64,000 nt of DNA from the NCBI GenBank assembly GCA_026225945.1, contig JAMJFZ010001769.1, positions 1-64,000 of the forward strand. The letters are read 5' to 3'. The notes beneath the pieces are model-generated. The model was not told the DNA's origin. It made no database searches and saw only the letters and a program-made list of their open reading frames with translations. Origin of the DNA: Cricetomys ansorgei (lineage: Eukaryota; Chordata; Mammalia; Rodentia; Nesomyidae). This document shows, piece by piece, positions 13,055 to 24,840 of this stretch. The position numbers were made by a program, and so were the translations under genes. Positions within the stretch are counted from its first letter, which is position 1. The number at the start of each line of letters is the position of its first letter.

Positions 13055-14405
13055 TGAATCACTTTTTATTTTTATTAATGATTATCATCTAATTAAACTC
13101 CTTATACAGCCCCTACACATTTGGCATTACCTTCAAATACAATTCTTAAAAATTTGTTACCCATTTACCAACAAATTTCATGATTTCCTTTTCCTACATT
13201 GCCTATTGATATCCTATTGTGTATATGTATCATATCTTCATTTTCCATTTGTCTGTTAAAGAAAATTTAGGTTGCTTCCAATTACTAGATAATGTGAGTA
13301 AAATGGAATGAACATGGCTGAGCAAGTATCTATGGACTGGATTTTAAGACCTTTGTGTACACGCCAAAGAGTGATTTTTTTTAGCTTTTTAAAACTTCTC
13401 CACACTAATTTCCACAATTACTGTGCCAGTTTGTATTGCCACCAAACGTACATGGAAGTTTCCTTTCCTCATATTCTTCCTAGCATTTTTTATCATGTGT
13501 TTTTTGATCTTAGTCATTCTGACCAGGGTAAGTATTAAAGTAGTTCTAATTTGTGTTTCCCTAATTGATTAACATTATGAATGCTTTTTGATATATTTCT
13601 AGCTATTTTTTCTTCCTTTTTCTTCTTTTACAAACTTTCTGTTTCACTCCATAGCCCTTTTTTTCCTTTTTAATAGGAGTATTCCTTTTCTTCACTTTTG
13701 TTTTTCAAGTCCTAGGTATATTTTGGATATTCCTCCTTTATCCAATACATAGTTGGCAAAGATTCTTTACCACTCTGTGGGCTTCCCCTTCATATGTTTG
13801 ATTGTTTCTTTTGCTGTAGAGAAGAATTGTAGTTTTACAAATTATTATGTGTCAACCATTGGCCTTAATTCTTGAGATAATAGAATTCCATTTAGAAAGT
13901 CCTTTCCTATATCTTCGTCTTGTAAGGCACTACCTTTGCTTTCTCCTATGGATTTTAGTGTTTCAGGTTTCACATCAAGGTCTTTGGCACATTTTTAGTT
14001 GATTTTTGTACAGGATGGTAGATATATGTATAATTTCATTCTTTCTATGTGGCCATATAGTTTTTCCAGGACCATTTATTGAAGATGTTGTCTTATCTCT
14101 AGTCTTTATTGTCTTTGGTATCTCTGTTAACTACAAGATAGCTGGAGTCGTATGTAGCCAGGTTTTGTCTATTGATCTATGTTTATGTACAATGTATATG
14201 TAATGCATTACTTACATATATATATATATGTTATGGCATATTAGAATCACCCCAGGATTGTGCATTTTGGACAAGATTGCTTTGGCTATCCAGGGTCTTT
14301 TGTTGTGCCATGTAAAATCTAGCTCATTTTTATTCTATTTCTGTGAAGAATGCCATGGGGATTTTGATTGGGGTTGCATTGAGTTTATAAACTTCTTTTT
14401 GACTG
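13055..14405 (-). mobile_element. L1 retrotransposon, truncated, antisense
   Basis: On the plus strand this reads as antisense rodent L1. A 3'-end part (about 13140-13560) has the block GGTTGCTTCCAATTAC and AATGAACATGGCTGAGCAAG. Antisense ORF2 C-terminal sequence follows: TTTGTACAGGATGG, GACCATTTATTGAAGATG, GATTTTGATTGGGGTTGCAT and so on. The ORF2 frame is broken by many stops and indels. Homology stops near 14405, so the element is 5'-truncated. No intact protein is encoded. Confidence 0.85.
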
Positions 14406-15440
14406 ACTGAGATAAACCAGATGGAGGAAACATAAGCACTGTATGCTATTTCATATTTATGGATCCTAGTTCTGAATCTTTAGGTGTGAAGTTACCAGAG
14501 TAACTTCAGAAACCTTGAAAGGAAAAAAAGATCGAGTTGGAGAAAAGGAGTTCTAGATCTTAATATTAGGCCACAGGGTTAGGCCACAGGGGCTAGGAAG
14601 GGAGAAATGAAAAAAAAAATATGGTGATGGGCTTTATCTGAGCAGAAGGAGGAGGGTCATAAAGAGGGAAAGATAAGAATGAGGAAAAAAGAACACTGAG
14701 GATGAGTAAAAAAGCCATAGGGAAATGTACTATTTCATGTTGTTGAAAAAAATATGTATTTCATGTGCAACTGTGTGTGTGTAGTTGTGTACATATATAA
14801 ATAATTTGAATGAAGAAAAGCCACTTGATGTGACAATACTCTCGAAAGAACCTTAGACTATCTAACATCTAAAAATCTAGTGCCCAGCATGGGGAGCCTC
14901 CCTTTGAACTGTTGGTCAAGGGGGTTTAAGAGATTCCACAAACCATGTAGGCCATTGCTGTTGCTCTTGGTCACTGTCCATAACTTGAAGATAAAATGCT
15001 ATTGTGAAGTCCACATAAAATTCAGACATAGGATTCAGAAGAACAAGGTGACCTAGAAGCCTCTTCCCTGAGAAATAGTTTCATTCTACCAGAAGGTGCT
15101 ATGCAAACTGCAAAGGGGAAAGGAAATTAATAGTCCAACCAAGATGTATAACAATGGTTGTAATTGTGATACTTATTACTTGAGGTAACCAAAACCATGT
15201 AACTGAACATAGGACCCACTCAATGGGAAGATTTTTTTTGTCTGATACTGTAAGTTTGGCCAATCCCCATGGCTGGTAAAGAAATGTACCCTAAAAGTGT
15301 ATCTACTACTGCTACTTTCCTAAACCAGTATAATTTCTAACTGCATTGTTAATACTTATTCACATAGTCACAGGTAAGTGTAACTCTTACTTCTTATCAA
15401 AAAGTCTTTTGTTGTCGTCTTACCAATATCCAGTAGGGAC
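14406..15440. other. unassigned interval, probably partly retroviral
   Basis: 14406-14876 shows A-rich low-complexity patches and nothing recognisable. From about 14877 to 15440 the sequence has the texture of an old retroviral or LTR-retrotransposon internal region and leads directly into the LTR-like segment. I could not identify any gag, pol or env motif, so the link is inference. Confidence 0.35.
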
Positions 15441-16158
15441 TGTAGGGCCCTTAACCTTGCAAAGCTACATCCCTTTGACCCCTTAGCAGTCTGTGGCCTG
15501 GGCTGTGCAGACCCCTCCTTGTAGAAGGACTGCCTCTTCCATGCCTCTAGGCAGGCCCAGGCTTCCTGGCCCCACCTCTTCTAGGAACCCAGTTGTTGAG
15601 ACGCCTTGGCCTACCATGGATTGCTTCCCACTGGGCCTTGTAGGCAGCCATGGCAGCAGGCAGATAGAGGAGAGGACCGGGCTGTTGGCTGCTTGCTCCT
15701 GACCATCTGTGCTTCTGCCGCAAAGCAAACCTGACTTTTCCCAGCATCCTGGGACTTTCTGCTGGCTGCTGCTTCTCAAAGCTACTGCTTGGCTCCCTAG
15801 CTACACTGCTAGGGACTCCAGGGCCCAGGCTGCCACTCTCTGTGCTGTCATGAACTCCAAAAGACATCAAGGTCCATGGGGAGCCTGCACATTTCTCCTT
15901 TGTAGTAGTCTGGCTCTGTGAGATCAGGGTGCTCTGGGGATTGAGACCCCTATGGAAGAGTTCCCCCTGGAACTACCAGGGACACACTCCTGGCCAACTG
16001 CAGGGTCCCTAACCTGGCAAAGCGGTACAGAAGTGGCCCCACATAACACACTGAGATCGGCCACTCTCCAAACTATTCAAATATGGTAAAAAAAAAAAAA
16101 AAAAAAAAAAGTCACACCAATCATAGGCCAACCTAAAAGCCCGCCTTCCCTGAAACAA

Positions 16159-16166
16159 TATATAAA
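16159..16166 (+). promoter_or_regulatory. TATA box of the LTR-like segment
   Basis: TATATAAA, 38 bp downstream of a CCAAT box at 16117-16121 and 73 bp upstream of an AATAAA at 16239. The order and spacing fit U3-R of a retroviral LTR. Confidence 0.55.
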
Positions 16167-16463
16167 GAGCTATATTCTGCCCAGTACGGGGTAGAGCTTC
16201 AACTGCTGCCACCCTCCAGAGAAAAGGTAGACACAACCAATAAATCTCTCTTTAAGATTTGCTGCATGAAGCTGTTTTTGTTGTCAAATCAAAACAGCAA
16301 AGAACACTTCATCTCAGCTGGGAGTATTTGCCCTCAGAGGTGCAATACCGAGGACATTTCTCCCTCAGAGTGGAGTGGAGAACAGCTGTTATACAGTTAT
16401 ACTGTTACACTATTATACTGTTACACTGTTATACTGTTATACTGTTATACTTCAGCTCAGCTG

Positions 16464-16830
16464 GGGACACCTTCCCTACCTCAGAGCTGTGTGGTTCCTG
16501 GTCTACCAACTGCCAGGGAACCTTTCAATTGGGGATACCTTCCTCATTTCAGAATTGTGAGGTCCCTGGGCTCCTGACTTCCAAGGAACCTTTCTGTGAG
16601 AGCTGTGTGGTTCCTGGGCTCGCAAATGCCAGGATATATTTCTAGTGGGGGAACCTACCCCACCTCAGAGTTGTGTGGTACCTGGGCTTTCAACTACAAG
16701 GGCACCTCCTCTCATAGATGTTAATACCTCCATTGGGGACACCTTCCCCAAATCAGAGCTATGTGGTTACTTGGCTCCTACTGCAAGGGCTCCTTTCCAT
16801 CTCTATCTGAGCTGGAGAAAAAAAAAAAAA
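16464..16830 (+). repeat. degenerate ~70-bp tandem repeats
   Basis: Recurring blocks GGGGACACCTTCCC / CAGAGCTGTGTGGTTCCTGG / AACTGCCAGGGAACC appear about five times with substitutions and one or two internal deletions. They lie downstream of the LTR poly(A) signal. Apparent reading frames here (up to 128 aa) are a by-product of the repeat. Confidence 0.7.
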
Positions 16831-17140
16831 AAAGAAAGAAACACTAACAGAGACCATTTCAGAAATTCACAACTGGTCAAAATCTAGAGCACAACTGACT
16901 GTAGTGTGCACAGCCCCAGTTGATTGATACAGCTAAAACACAACCCTTTTATCTATGGCTACGGGAACACCAAGGAAGAGGAATGGGAAAGATTGTAAGA
17001 GTTAAGGGACTGCTGAGAGAGAATATTATCTACGTATGACATGAAACCTCAAAAAAAAGATATGCAGGATGATAACAACAATTGACATGGAAACACAGGT
17101 GAGGGAAATCTCAAGAACTACAAGAAATGAATGGCTGCTG

Positions 17141-17297
17141 AGATAGATGATACATAGATAGATAGATGATAGATAGATAGATAGATGATAGATAGATAGA
17201 TAGATGATAGATAGATAGATAGATGATAGATAGATAGATAGATAGATAGATGATAGATAGATAGATAGATAGATGATAGATAGATAGATAGATAGAT

Positions 17298-17328
<31 letters not shown>

Positions 17329-17355
17329 GATAGATAGATAGATAGATAGATAGAT

Positions 17356-17402
<47 letters not shown>

Positions 17403-17425
17403 GATAGATAGATAGATAGATAGAT

Positions 17426-17479
<54 letters not shown>

Positions 17480-17509
17480 GATAGATAGATGATAGATAGA
17501 TAGATAGAT

Positions 17510-17602
<93 letters not shown>
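17141..17602 (+). repeat. (GATA)n microsatellite with GAT-GATA interruptions
   Basis: 462 bp of GATA repeats. Blocks of 3 to about 20 units are separated by a one-base-short step that reads GATGATA, which shifts register. The 194- and 226-aa frames across it are repetitive Ile/Tyr/Leu/Ser translations and not genes. Confidence 0.97.
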
Positions 17603-17603
<1 letters not shown>

Positions 17604-17708
17604 ATCATTCTCTTCCCCTGGAGATGAGCTCTTGATAGGATATCCAACCAAGTGATCAACCTTATGCATACGTACAGACATACAATTAACACCAAATGGA
17701 CTCAGCAG

Positions 17709-17710
17709 TC

Positions 17711-17780
<70 letters not shown>
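17709..17780 (+). repeat. (TG)n microsatellite
   Basis: About 70 bp of TG with one TTTG interruption, 107 bp after the GATA array. Confidence 0.95.
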
Positions 17781-17783
<3 letters not shown>

Positions 17784-19124
17784 AAAAAAGAAAATCATGA
17801 ATTTGAGAGGGAGTAGGGAGCCAAGTGAAAGGAGTTGGGGGGGGTTAAAAATTATGTAACTAGAATACTCATGTATGAAATTCTCAAAAATAAATGTAAG
17901 AAAACAATTATGTCCCCCACAACAATGACTGCATTGACAGCAGTCACAAATCCTTTACTTTAGGAACCAACATAAATATTGTGACAAAATACACATGATG
18001 TTAGTTATGAGTTTATGAAGCATTTAATGGTTTAAGTAACTGTAGCTGTTTAGGAACTTTTTACTGTTTCTTCAGAATAATTAATAATAATTAGGTTTCC
18101 TTGAGATTGCCTTCACTGTTTTTTCTGTGCTAAGTACTTGAAGAGTTGACTACTTGGGAACAATTTCTTAAGTCGAGGGGACTTTCTGTTACTCATAAGT
18201 GAATATGCTCTGATCGCTCTCTCTCTCCCTCTGCCTTCCTTTCCTCCCTGCCTCCCCTCGGGGTGTCAAAGTGTAATTTCAGATGCAAACCAAAGGTCAT
18301 CTCAAATGGGCCCAGACAATTTTGCCCCAATCAGAGGACATAGACTGTTGACTTTAAGGAAAGTCTTCCTTTAATGTAACTGATTCTGTCTGGAGCTGTT
18401 TGGCTGCAGACTTGTTTCTCCACAGTTGATTCACAAGCCCAGGGGTGCAAATACTTCTTGAACAAGAAAATTTCACTCTGGCATTAAACTGAAGAGAGAG
18501 AACATTCCTACTGTTTTTCACAAATTTCTTGGTTAATCCAAGTCTCTTTTCTTACCCACAAGTGCTTTCATTTGTCATTTAATACAGTGCCTTTGTTGTA
18601 AATTATTTCACATGCAGATACTTTTTCTTTAATTTTCTTATTGCTGGTAGCTTGGACAGCTGTGTCCTCCTCACAAACAATTAATTTTCTTCCATTTTGT
18701 CCAGTCTTGATCAAGCCTCTTTTCCAGCCTGTTGGTAAAGGAAGGAAAATGTAGAAAATGTGCAGGTTTATTTTGGTCTGGCTTTAAGGATGAGGATAAT
18801 GAAGAATTGTTCATTTTGAGATCTCACTTTGAAGTGGATTTTTCCCTCTCTTCATAGTAGGATCTCATTCTTCTTCGTGGTAGAGTATAGCAGAAGATAC
18901 TGTTACCATTGCTTCAGTTTTGCCTTGTTATCAAGCCATATCAGAAAACAATTTCCGTGTGATAACAGGACTAAGCAGGAAACAAGGCAGAGGCTTTGCT
19001 GGTTATATACAGAGACCAATGGTTGGGCTGCTTCTCTATTCAGTGCCCTTCTGTCACTCCAGCAAATGACTCTGGGATTTATTACCCTGTGTATTGCATC
19101 TCACCACAATGTACACTCACACTG
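17781..19124. other. unassigned, repeat-poor interval
   Basis: No reading frame of interest and no retroelement landmark. The part at about 18240-18520 is less AT-rich and free of simple repeats (it contains CAAAGGTCA, a nuclear-receptor half-site-like word). It is a reasonable place to test for conserved non-coding sequence, but that is only a guess. Confidence 0.35.
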
Positions 19125-19503
19125 AGTGGTATTCCAGTCTATCAGAATTTGAGTGTGAAATGCCTATACACTTGAGTCTTCCCGTAGTAGGTTTCCAGCT
19201 AGTAGCATTGTTCTTGGATGCCATGGAGCCTTTAAAATGTGGGGACTCACCAGAGAAAAGAGATGACTGTGGGTAGATCTTGAGTTTTACAGCCTGACTC
19301 CATTTCTTGCCCAGTCTTTGCTTCCTATTCCTTTAAGATGTAAGCCAGCAGCTATGACAGCCGTAGCCATTTCTGCCACTGCCATGCTTCCTCACCACGG
19401 TGCATTTTGTCTCACCAGACATTGACAGAATAAATCCATGTTTGTTTAAGTTGCTTCACATTAGATGTTTCATCACAGATGTGAGAAAAGTAACTAATAC
19501 AAG
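19125..19503 (+). mobile_element. MaLR (MT/ORR1-type) LTR
   Basis: The order of landmarks matches rodent MaLR LTRs: GAATTTGAGTGTGAAATG near the start, TAGATCTTGAGTTTTACAG in the middle, GCCACTGCCATGCTTCCTCACC, a degraded poly(A) region AGAATAAATCC, then TTGCTTCACATTAGATG and the terminal ATCACAGATGTGAGAAAAG-TAACTAATAC. It is diverged. I see no partner LTR or internal region next to it, so it is probably solo. Confidence 0.65.
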
Positions 19504-19617
19504 AACTCTGTTCAGGAGGTAAGTGAGGAGTATGCGCTGTTCATTACAGTAAGGGAGTTCCTTCACTTGGAGTTCATTTGTTTCGTATTCATGGGGAAAG
19601 GATACAAGATGGGGTTC

Positions 19618-19765
19618 CAGGGGACTGGAGCGATGGTATGTGAGGTGGCTCACAACAACACACCACCTCCAAAGGTCTGGTGTCTTCTTCCAGTCTCTTA
19701 GAGAACCTGTACTCATATGAACTTACCCCCACACAGATACATACACATAATTTAAAAATAAGATA
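19618..19765 (+). mobile_element. B2/B3-type SINE relic
   Basis: GGGGACTGGAGCGATGG is a degraded SINE head. It is followed by GGTGGCTCACAACAAC and a TGTCTTCTTCCAG block, ending in CACACAGATACATACAC and an A/T-rich tail with AAATAAGATAAATTAAC. The inner part of the tRNA-like region appears deleted. Confidence 0.65.
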
Positions 19766-20952
19766 AATTAACTTTTTATAAGAGATAATTTATTTAAAGT
19801 GTTTTGGATCCTGTTTCATAAGGTTTGACATAAAAAAAATTGCACTTCAAAGTTTGAATTTCTTTTTCTTTCAGAGTTTAACATTCACTGTTCTACAAGA
19901 GAACTATTAGGTAAGAGTGATTCATTCATATCAATGCGCAATTACTCAGTTACAAAGCTGCTTTTGCTGGAGCCTTCTGTTGCTTGAGGTGCAATCTTTC
20001 CTTCTGCTCTAGACAGAGGCTTCTGAATTTCAGTATAGAGTGTGTTTCTTGGAAAATCTACCAGCTTCAGCTCAGGCATCCATTTCAAGGGAAATTCACC
20101 TTTTCTGGTTATTTTCAATTATTCTCCCCCCACCTTTTTTCACTTACATTTTTGATTATCTCATTTCTCATGGGTCAAATATAAATAGATGAGCGATCAG
20201 AGCTCAGTTTTCTGGTAATACACTTCATTTCATCTCATTATTTGAATTCAAGTAAGTGTCAAGAAAAAGTACAAAACAAAACAAATTGGAAGTTATGTGG
20301 TGCTATTTGTACTGAATAAGCTTGAAGCTTGGCATATCTGGTGCCTTTGACAAACCCAACCTGCCCTTCCTGTATTGTACCCTCATTTGGGGATTTAGTG
20401 CCTGGAAAGTAGAATGGGAACTTCATCCCCTTGGAAAATATGAGTCCAAAAAATCAACCCATATGAAATTTCAGATAAAGATGGGAAAAAGTTTGTCCGT
20501 AATTTTTGGCTGGATAACCTTGCACAATACTGTGTTGACCCTTTTAAGACACTCTTAAATAGTTGCTAGAATTGTAGGAAAATAAGGAAAAGGACAATGT
20601 TAGTAATAATTTTAAAGTTATACTTGTTTTTTATGACTTAAACTCAAGTTAGTTCCAAGGCTTGGCCAAGCTTCCTGCCTTTGGGAATTTTAGCTATTGT
20701 CTTTATATGAGCTGAGCATGCTCAAGTTTCTCTGTGGTGTTCTCAATCTTTGATGTCTTCATTCTGAGCTGAGTTTTACTGCCTTTACTGCTTTTTCTCT
20801 TATGTTTGTATGTGTATGTTTAGCCTACTATTCTTAATACAAGAGGTGGGAATGAGCATGGATGTAAAAGGTTTCCTGATATCCATATATAATATATCCA
20901 TGTATATGTGGAGATATGTTCTACATTTCTTATGGTTGTCTGGCTACAAAAT
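19766..20952. other. unassigned interval, no gene seen
   Basis: Only short chance reading frames (for example 20322-20558, 78 codons with no recognisable domain). No clear repeat. Confidence 0.4.
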
Positions 20953-20977
20953 TGTGTGTGTGTGTGTGTGTGTGTGT

Positions 20978-21012
<35 letters not shown>

Positions 21013-21022
21013 CGTAGTAGCA
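20953..21022 (+). repeat. compound (TG)n-(TAG)n microsatellite
   Basis: A TG block (20953-20979) passes directly into about 14 TAG/GTA triplets with a single CGT interruption near 21013. Confidence 0.95.
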
Positions 21023-21149
21023 GCACAATTCTGGCAGACTTTGTCCGAAAACCAAATACCAACTATCAATGGCCTTGTTTGGTACAGGAGTCAGTAAACA
21101 TGTTATTCTATATTTCATATAACTATTAAAAACATTATCAGATTTGGAC

Positions 21150-21320
21150 AGAGATAGTGTGATGGCTCAGTAAATATTGTGTTGGTCACACAGACATTAG
21201 GATATGAGTTCAGATCTCAATACTACATAAAAGTCTGGTACAAAGGCACACATATGTAATCCCAGTGCTGGTGAGCAGGAGATAAACAGATCCTACAATG
21301 CAGTAAGTAGTTAGCCGACC
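21150..21320 (+). mobile_element. B4-type SINE relic
   Basis: A tRNA-like head with GATGGCTCAGTAAA and GAGTTCAGATCTCAAT is followed by a B1-like second half with GGCACACATATGTAATCCCAG and GTGCTGGTGAGCAGGAGATA. This head-plus-B1 order is diagnostic of B4. It is diverged. Confidence 0.6.
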
Positions 21321-21334
21321 TGTCTGAATTTGAG

Positions 21335-22612
21335 AGCTTCAGATTTAGTGAGACATCTTTTTCTTTTTCTTCTCTTGGGTAATACCTCTCAACTCCCCTC
21401 CTCCCTTCCCTCCACTACTTCTAGCTCTCCCCATCTCCTCTCTCCCCCACATCTATGCTTCCCACCTCACATCAACTTCTCCTCAGAAAAGAGAAGTCCT
21501 CCCAGGGTTACTGCTCAAACAGGGCATACAAAGATGGAACAAGGCCAGGTACTAATCCCCACATCAAAGGTGGACTAGGGAACTCAAGAAGAGGAAAAAG
21601 GTCCCAATGGTAGATAAAAGGGTAAGAGTCCTCATCATTGCAACTTGTCAGATTTTTGTAGCCAGATAACCATAAGATATATTTAGGAGACTCTGCAGGT
21701 TGTGTGTCTACTGCTTCAATCTCTGCGAGTCCCCAAGAGTCATGTTCAGTAGACTCTGTGGTGGTTGTTCTCCTGGTGTCCTCGACCTCTCTGGTCCCTG
21801 CAATCCCTCCTCCTCTTTGTCCTCATGTTCCCAGAGCTCTTCACTATGTTTGGCCCTGGGCATTTATATCTCTTCCCATCAGCTGCTGGAGGAAGCCTGT
21901 CTAGTGGAGATTGGGCTAGGAACCCATCTATGAGCAGAGCAGAATATCATTAGAAATCATCTCCTGGCTATCTAGTTTCTAGTTCCTCTTGTTTCCTGAA
22001 GTATTAGCTATGAGATCCCTCCTATGGCATGAGGTTCTATCTTTCCATTGTCCCAGTGGATCTTTCAGGGAGGATAGGTTATAAATCAACAATTTTTTTG
22101 GTTAGTATGGTATCCTCACCCCATCAATGTAAACTTTGACTGGTTACAGGAGATGGCCTGTAATCTGGCTCCCTATCTCCAATTACTAGAGGTCTTTGTT
22201 AGGGTCTCCCTCATAGATTCCAGTGAGTTTTCACTGCACTGGGTCTCCCAATCATTCCCTAAGATGTCCTCCAATTCTGTTCATCTCTTCATATATTCTC
22301 TCCCTCCATCTCTCCCTCTCTCCCCTCTTGGTCCCTTTTCTTCCCATTCTCATCTTCCCTTGGCAGACCTGCACCCCCTGTTCTATTTCCCCTTTACCAG
22401 GGAAATCCCCATGTCCCCATTGGGACCATCCTCATTGCATTGTCTCTCTGGATCTGTGGATTTCTGTACCTTTGTCCTTTGCTTAACAATTAATATCCCC
22501 ATATAAGTGAGTATATATCATGTTTGTTTTTCTGGGACTGGGTTACCTCACTTAAGATGATCATTTTTTTCTAGTTCCATCCATTTATCTTCAAAATTCA
22601 TGAAACCATTTT
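21335..22612 (-). mobile_element. L1 3' portion (end of ORF2 / 3' UTR), antisense
   Basis: Read on plus, 22510-22600 has the antisense L1 landmarks TGTTTTTCTGGGACTGGGTT, ACCTCACTTAAGATGATCA and CTAGTTCCATCCATTTAT. The pyrimidine-rich sequence from 21340 to 22500 is the antisense 3' UTR. The L1-sense 5' limit of this piece is the junction near 22612, where orientation flips. Reading frames in it (up to 117 aa) are antisense artefacts. Confidence 0.8.
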
Positions 22613-22704
22613 TGTAAATAGCTGTAACTATGTTCACAGCAGCCTTTATTTATAATAACCAGAAAATGGGAACAACAGAGATGCTCCCCAACTGAAGAAT
22701 GAAC
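22613..22704 (+). mobile_element. inverted 5' piece of the same L1
   Basis: AACTATGTTCACAGCAGCC, then ATAATAACCAGAAAATGGGA and CCCAACTGAAGAATGAAC, is L1 sequence in sense orientation. In an intact L1 it lies only about 50 bp upstream of the first bases of the antisense piece ending at 22612. The pair therefore reads as one L1 copy with an inverted 5' end. Confidence 0.7.
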
Positions 22705-22865
22705 ATCTTGTCTTGAGAAGTCAGGGTGGGGGGTACGGGAGAAAGGGAGAGAGAGAGAGGAGAGAGAGAAAGTAGAGTAATAGTGATAAATTCCTGTCAA
22801 TGACTTCTGACCTGCATGTACACCTGTATACACACATTCTGTGGGTGAAACAGAATTCATATGTG

Positions 22866-22869
22866 CACA

Positions 22870-22902
<33 letters not shown>
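22866..22902 (+). repeat. (CA)n microsatellite
   Basis: CA repeats; a GAGA-rich patch lies upstream at about 22741-22772. Confidence 0.95.
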
Positions 22903-22906
<4 letters not shown>

Positions 22907-23242
22907 ACGATTTTTTCACCAGTATTAGCCTATTTAATCTGCATGACAATAAGGTTGAAGATGTTATTTTCATTTCTAGTTTTGAGCTAAACACATCTTA
23001 ATGCAGAGAGGGCAAAGAACTTGAACATGTTCTCATAGAGGACAAATCACAGGATGAAGGATTCTTTCCCTGTTGGTGTGTCTCTAAAGCGTGACCCACT
23101 GGCCACTTTAATGATGCTGGCCAGCAAGATTATGAGCATAAAAAAGGAAAACAGGAAAAGATGAATAATCAAACAAACTCTAGTGAAGGAGTAGTACTAA
23201 TTCAAGTTGAGTGATCAAACCATTTTTGAGTGCAGAATATAT

Positions 23243-23570
23243 ACTATAGCAGTACACTGCTGTGTCACTCATCAAGGAAGACACAGAGGCATTTTCATAA
23301 ATGTAAACCCAGCCAGACCTCAGCAGAAGGAGCCACCTGTCATGACAAACATGATGCTAGACAGTGGAAGCCTGAATATCTCACCTCAGGGATTCTCATT
23401 GAACCAAAGCTCCTCAGGTGCTCTACTGATACCACCTGCAGATCATGAGCAATCAAACATCTCTTACATAAAGCCAACACCTGCAGTTAATACAAAACCC
23501 CAAGGCCTATGCAGCCCCTCACACAACAACGCACAAAACAACCATGTTAAACATAACTGGAAATAAACTT
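23243..23570 (+). repeat. copy 1 of a 328-bp dispersed repeat (RMER-like)
   Basis: This segment aligns with 25622-25949 with no net insertion or deletion (constant offset 2,379). Shared blocks include AGGCATTTTCATA, CAGACCTCA, CTCCTCAGGTG, ATCATGAGCAA, ACATAAAGCCAA, AAGGCCTAT and AACATAACTGGA. Identity is roughly three quarters by eye. I believe it belongs to a rodent medium-reiterated family (RMER1-like, from memory). A 119-aa frame inside it is not protein-like. Confidence 0.7.
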
Positions 23571-24745
23571 CAAAAAAATTCCCCCCTTCTGTATAAGACA
23601 ATTTAAAAAATTGCTTTATCTCTACAACACAGTTTAACACTGAATCAGCAGAACTATTTACAAGAGAAACAATCACAATCACAAGCCTTGCTAGGAAGCA
23701 CAGAATTAAATGAAACCAAACACCTATCAAGATTTCATGAAGTCTTTTAACAGCAAAGAAACATTACCAATGTCCACTTATCTGGAATTCACTCAACATC
23801 TTCTGGGCTCCTCCAAAGGACTTGGATTATTTTTCTGACTCTGCCTTTTGCAGAAAACATAGCTTGTCCTCCAGGGTCTGGCTGGCTCCACTCCACTGCT
23901 GCTACTGATCTTAATGGTCATCCCATGATATTCGCAACTTCAGAATGCCTGGGTGTTTTACTGCAACTGGGCTGAACTTTAACCAATAGCCTCTCCTGTG
24001 CTTTCTTCATGGTGCCAAGACTCAACTTCTTTACATGACTCCTTCATCTAGGTCTTCAACTGCTCCTGAGTCTGCACCTTCACCAGTGGCCCCTCCTGGC
24101 TTCTCATGGTGCCGAGACACAGACGCTGTCAGTTGCTATCCATGACCACTGCATGGCTTTAAACTCAGTACCACCTGGGTGATACTTATACTACCAACTT
24201 CAGTTGCCAGCGTCAGGTACAACCACCTCTAGAAGTCTGCTTCTGTGTGCTGATCCTGAAGAAACACTTTCCAGATTTTGAGATAAAGTCTGGTTTGCAG
24301 GGAAAAAAAAATGGTCACTTCATGTTTGAGTTCAAAGCTCAGTAGAAAGTTCCAAAGACTTCTTCATAATGCAGTAAGCATTAATCCTGATTCTTTTAGC
24401 AATTATTCTCAGCATCATCGCAGGTGTTATTTGTCTACAGGAAGGGTTCCCTTGTGGGGTGGAGTTCTCATCACCACAGCAGGTGTGTCTTGTCAGTATG
24501 GCTGCCCTAGGATCTGGACTGCTTGTAGTCAGGCTTGCAGGGGGAAAAAAAACAAAACACAACACTGTACAGTTTAAATAAGCACTTTCTCAGCTCTAAA
24601 CCCTGGCCTCCACAGCAGCAGGGGGTCTGGGCCAGTGGAAAAAAATCTCCGGCAGAAACATATTGGCAGTTTGGTGTTCTTTTCCACCACTGCTACAGGT
24701 AAACATACACCCTTCTCCATAGATCTCAAACACAACATCTTGAAC
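23571..24745. other. interior between the two direct copies
   Basis: Contains pyrimidine-rich text such as AACCAATAGCCTCTCCTGTG and CTTCATGGTGCCAAGACTCA, and a second similar line (GTGGCCCCTCCTGGCTTCTC, ATGGTGCCGAGAC), suggesting an internal degenerate duplication at about 23985-24120. A GGTTTGCAGGG-poly(A)/GGCTTGCAGGG-poly(A) pair occurs at about 24290 and 24532. This is the texture of a medium-reiterated rodent repeat; no gene is visible. Confidence 0.45.
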
Positions 24746-24765
24746 TTCTCTCCCTCTCTCTCCCT

Positions 24766-24840
<75 letters not shown>

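Larger units (their letters stand above)
15441..16840 (+). mobile_element. probable retroviral LTR with tandem repeats
   Basis: The block starts with TGTAGGGCCCTTAACC and carries a polymerase II promoter layout typical of an LTR: CCAAT at 16117-16121, TATATAAA at 16159-16166, and the poly(A) signal AATAAA at 16239-16244. Downstream, in the presumed R/U5, there are short TTATACTGT-like repeats (16388-16450) and then about five degenerate copies of a roughly 70-bp unit (GGGGACACCTTCCC...GTGTGGTTCCTGG). A 23-A run (16088-16110) lies just before CCAAT. It resembles a gammaretrovirus-like LTR (MuRRS/LTRIS type is my best guess from memory). Its 3' boundary, primer site and partner LTR were not found, so it may be solo or truncated. 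Confidence 0.55.

Noticed and set aside
15483..15921. Overlapping 70-107 aa frames on both strands
   Set aside because: They lie in the GC-richer U3-like part of an LTR, overlap each other and have no domain character.
16259..16887. 128-, 103- and 80-aa frames and a possible CRISPR-like spacing
   Set aside because: The repeats are contiguous degenerate tandem units without unique spacers, in a mammalian LTR. The frames arise from the repeat.
17111..17798. 194- and 226-aa minus-strand reading frames
   Set aside because: Translation of GATA and TG simple repeats (Ile-Tyr-Leu-Ser and His-Thr runs); period-4 arrays of any length stay open when no frame meets a stop.
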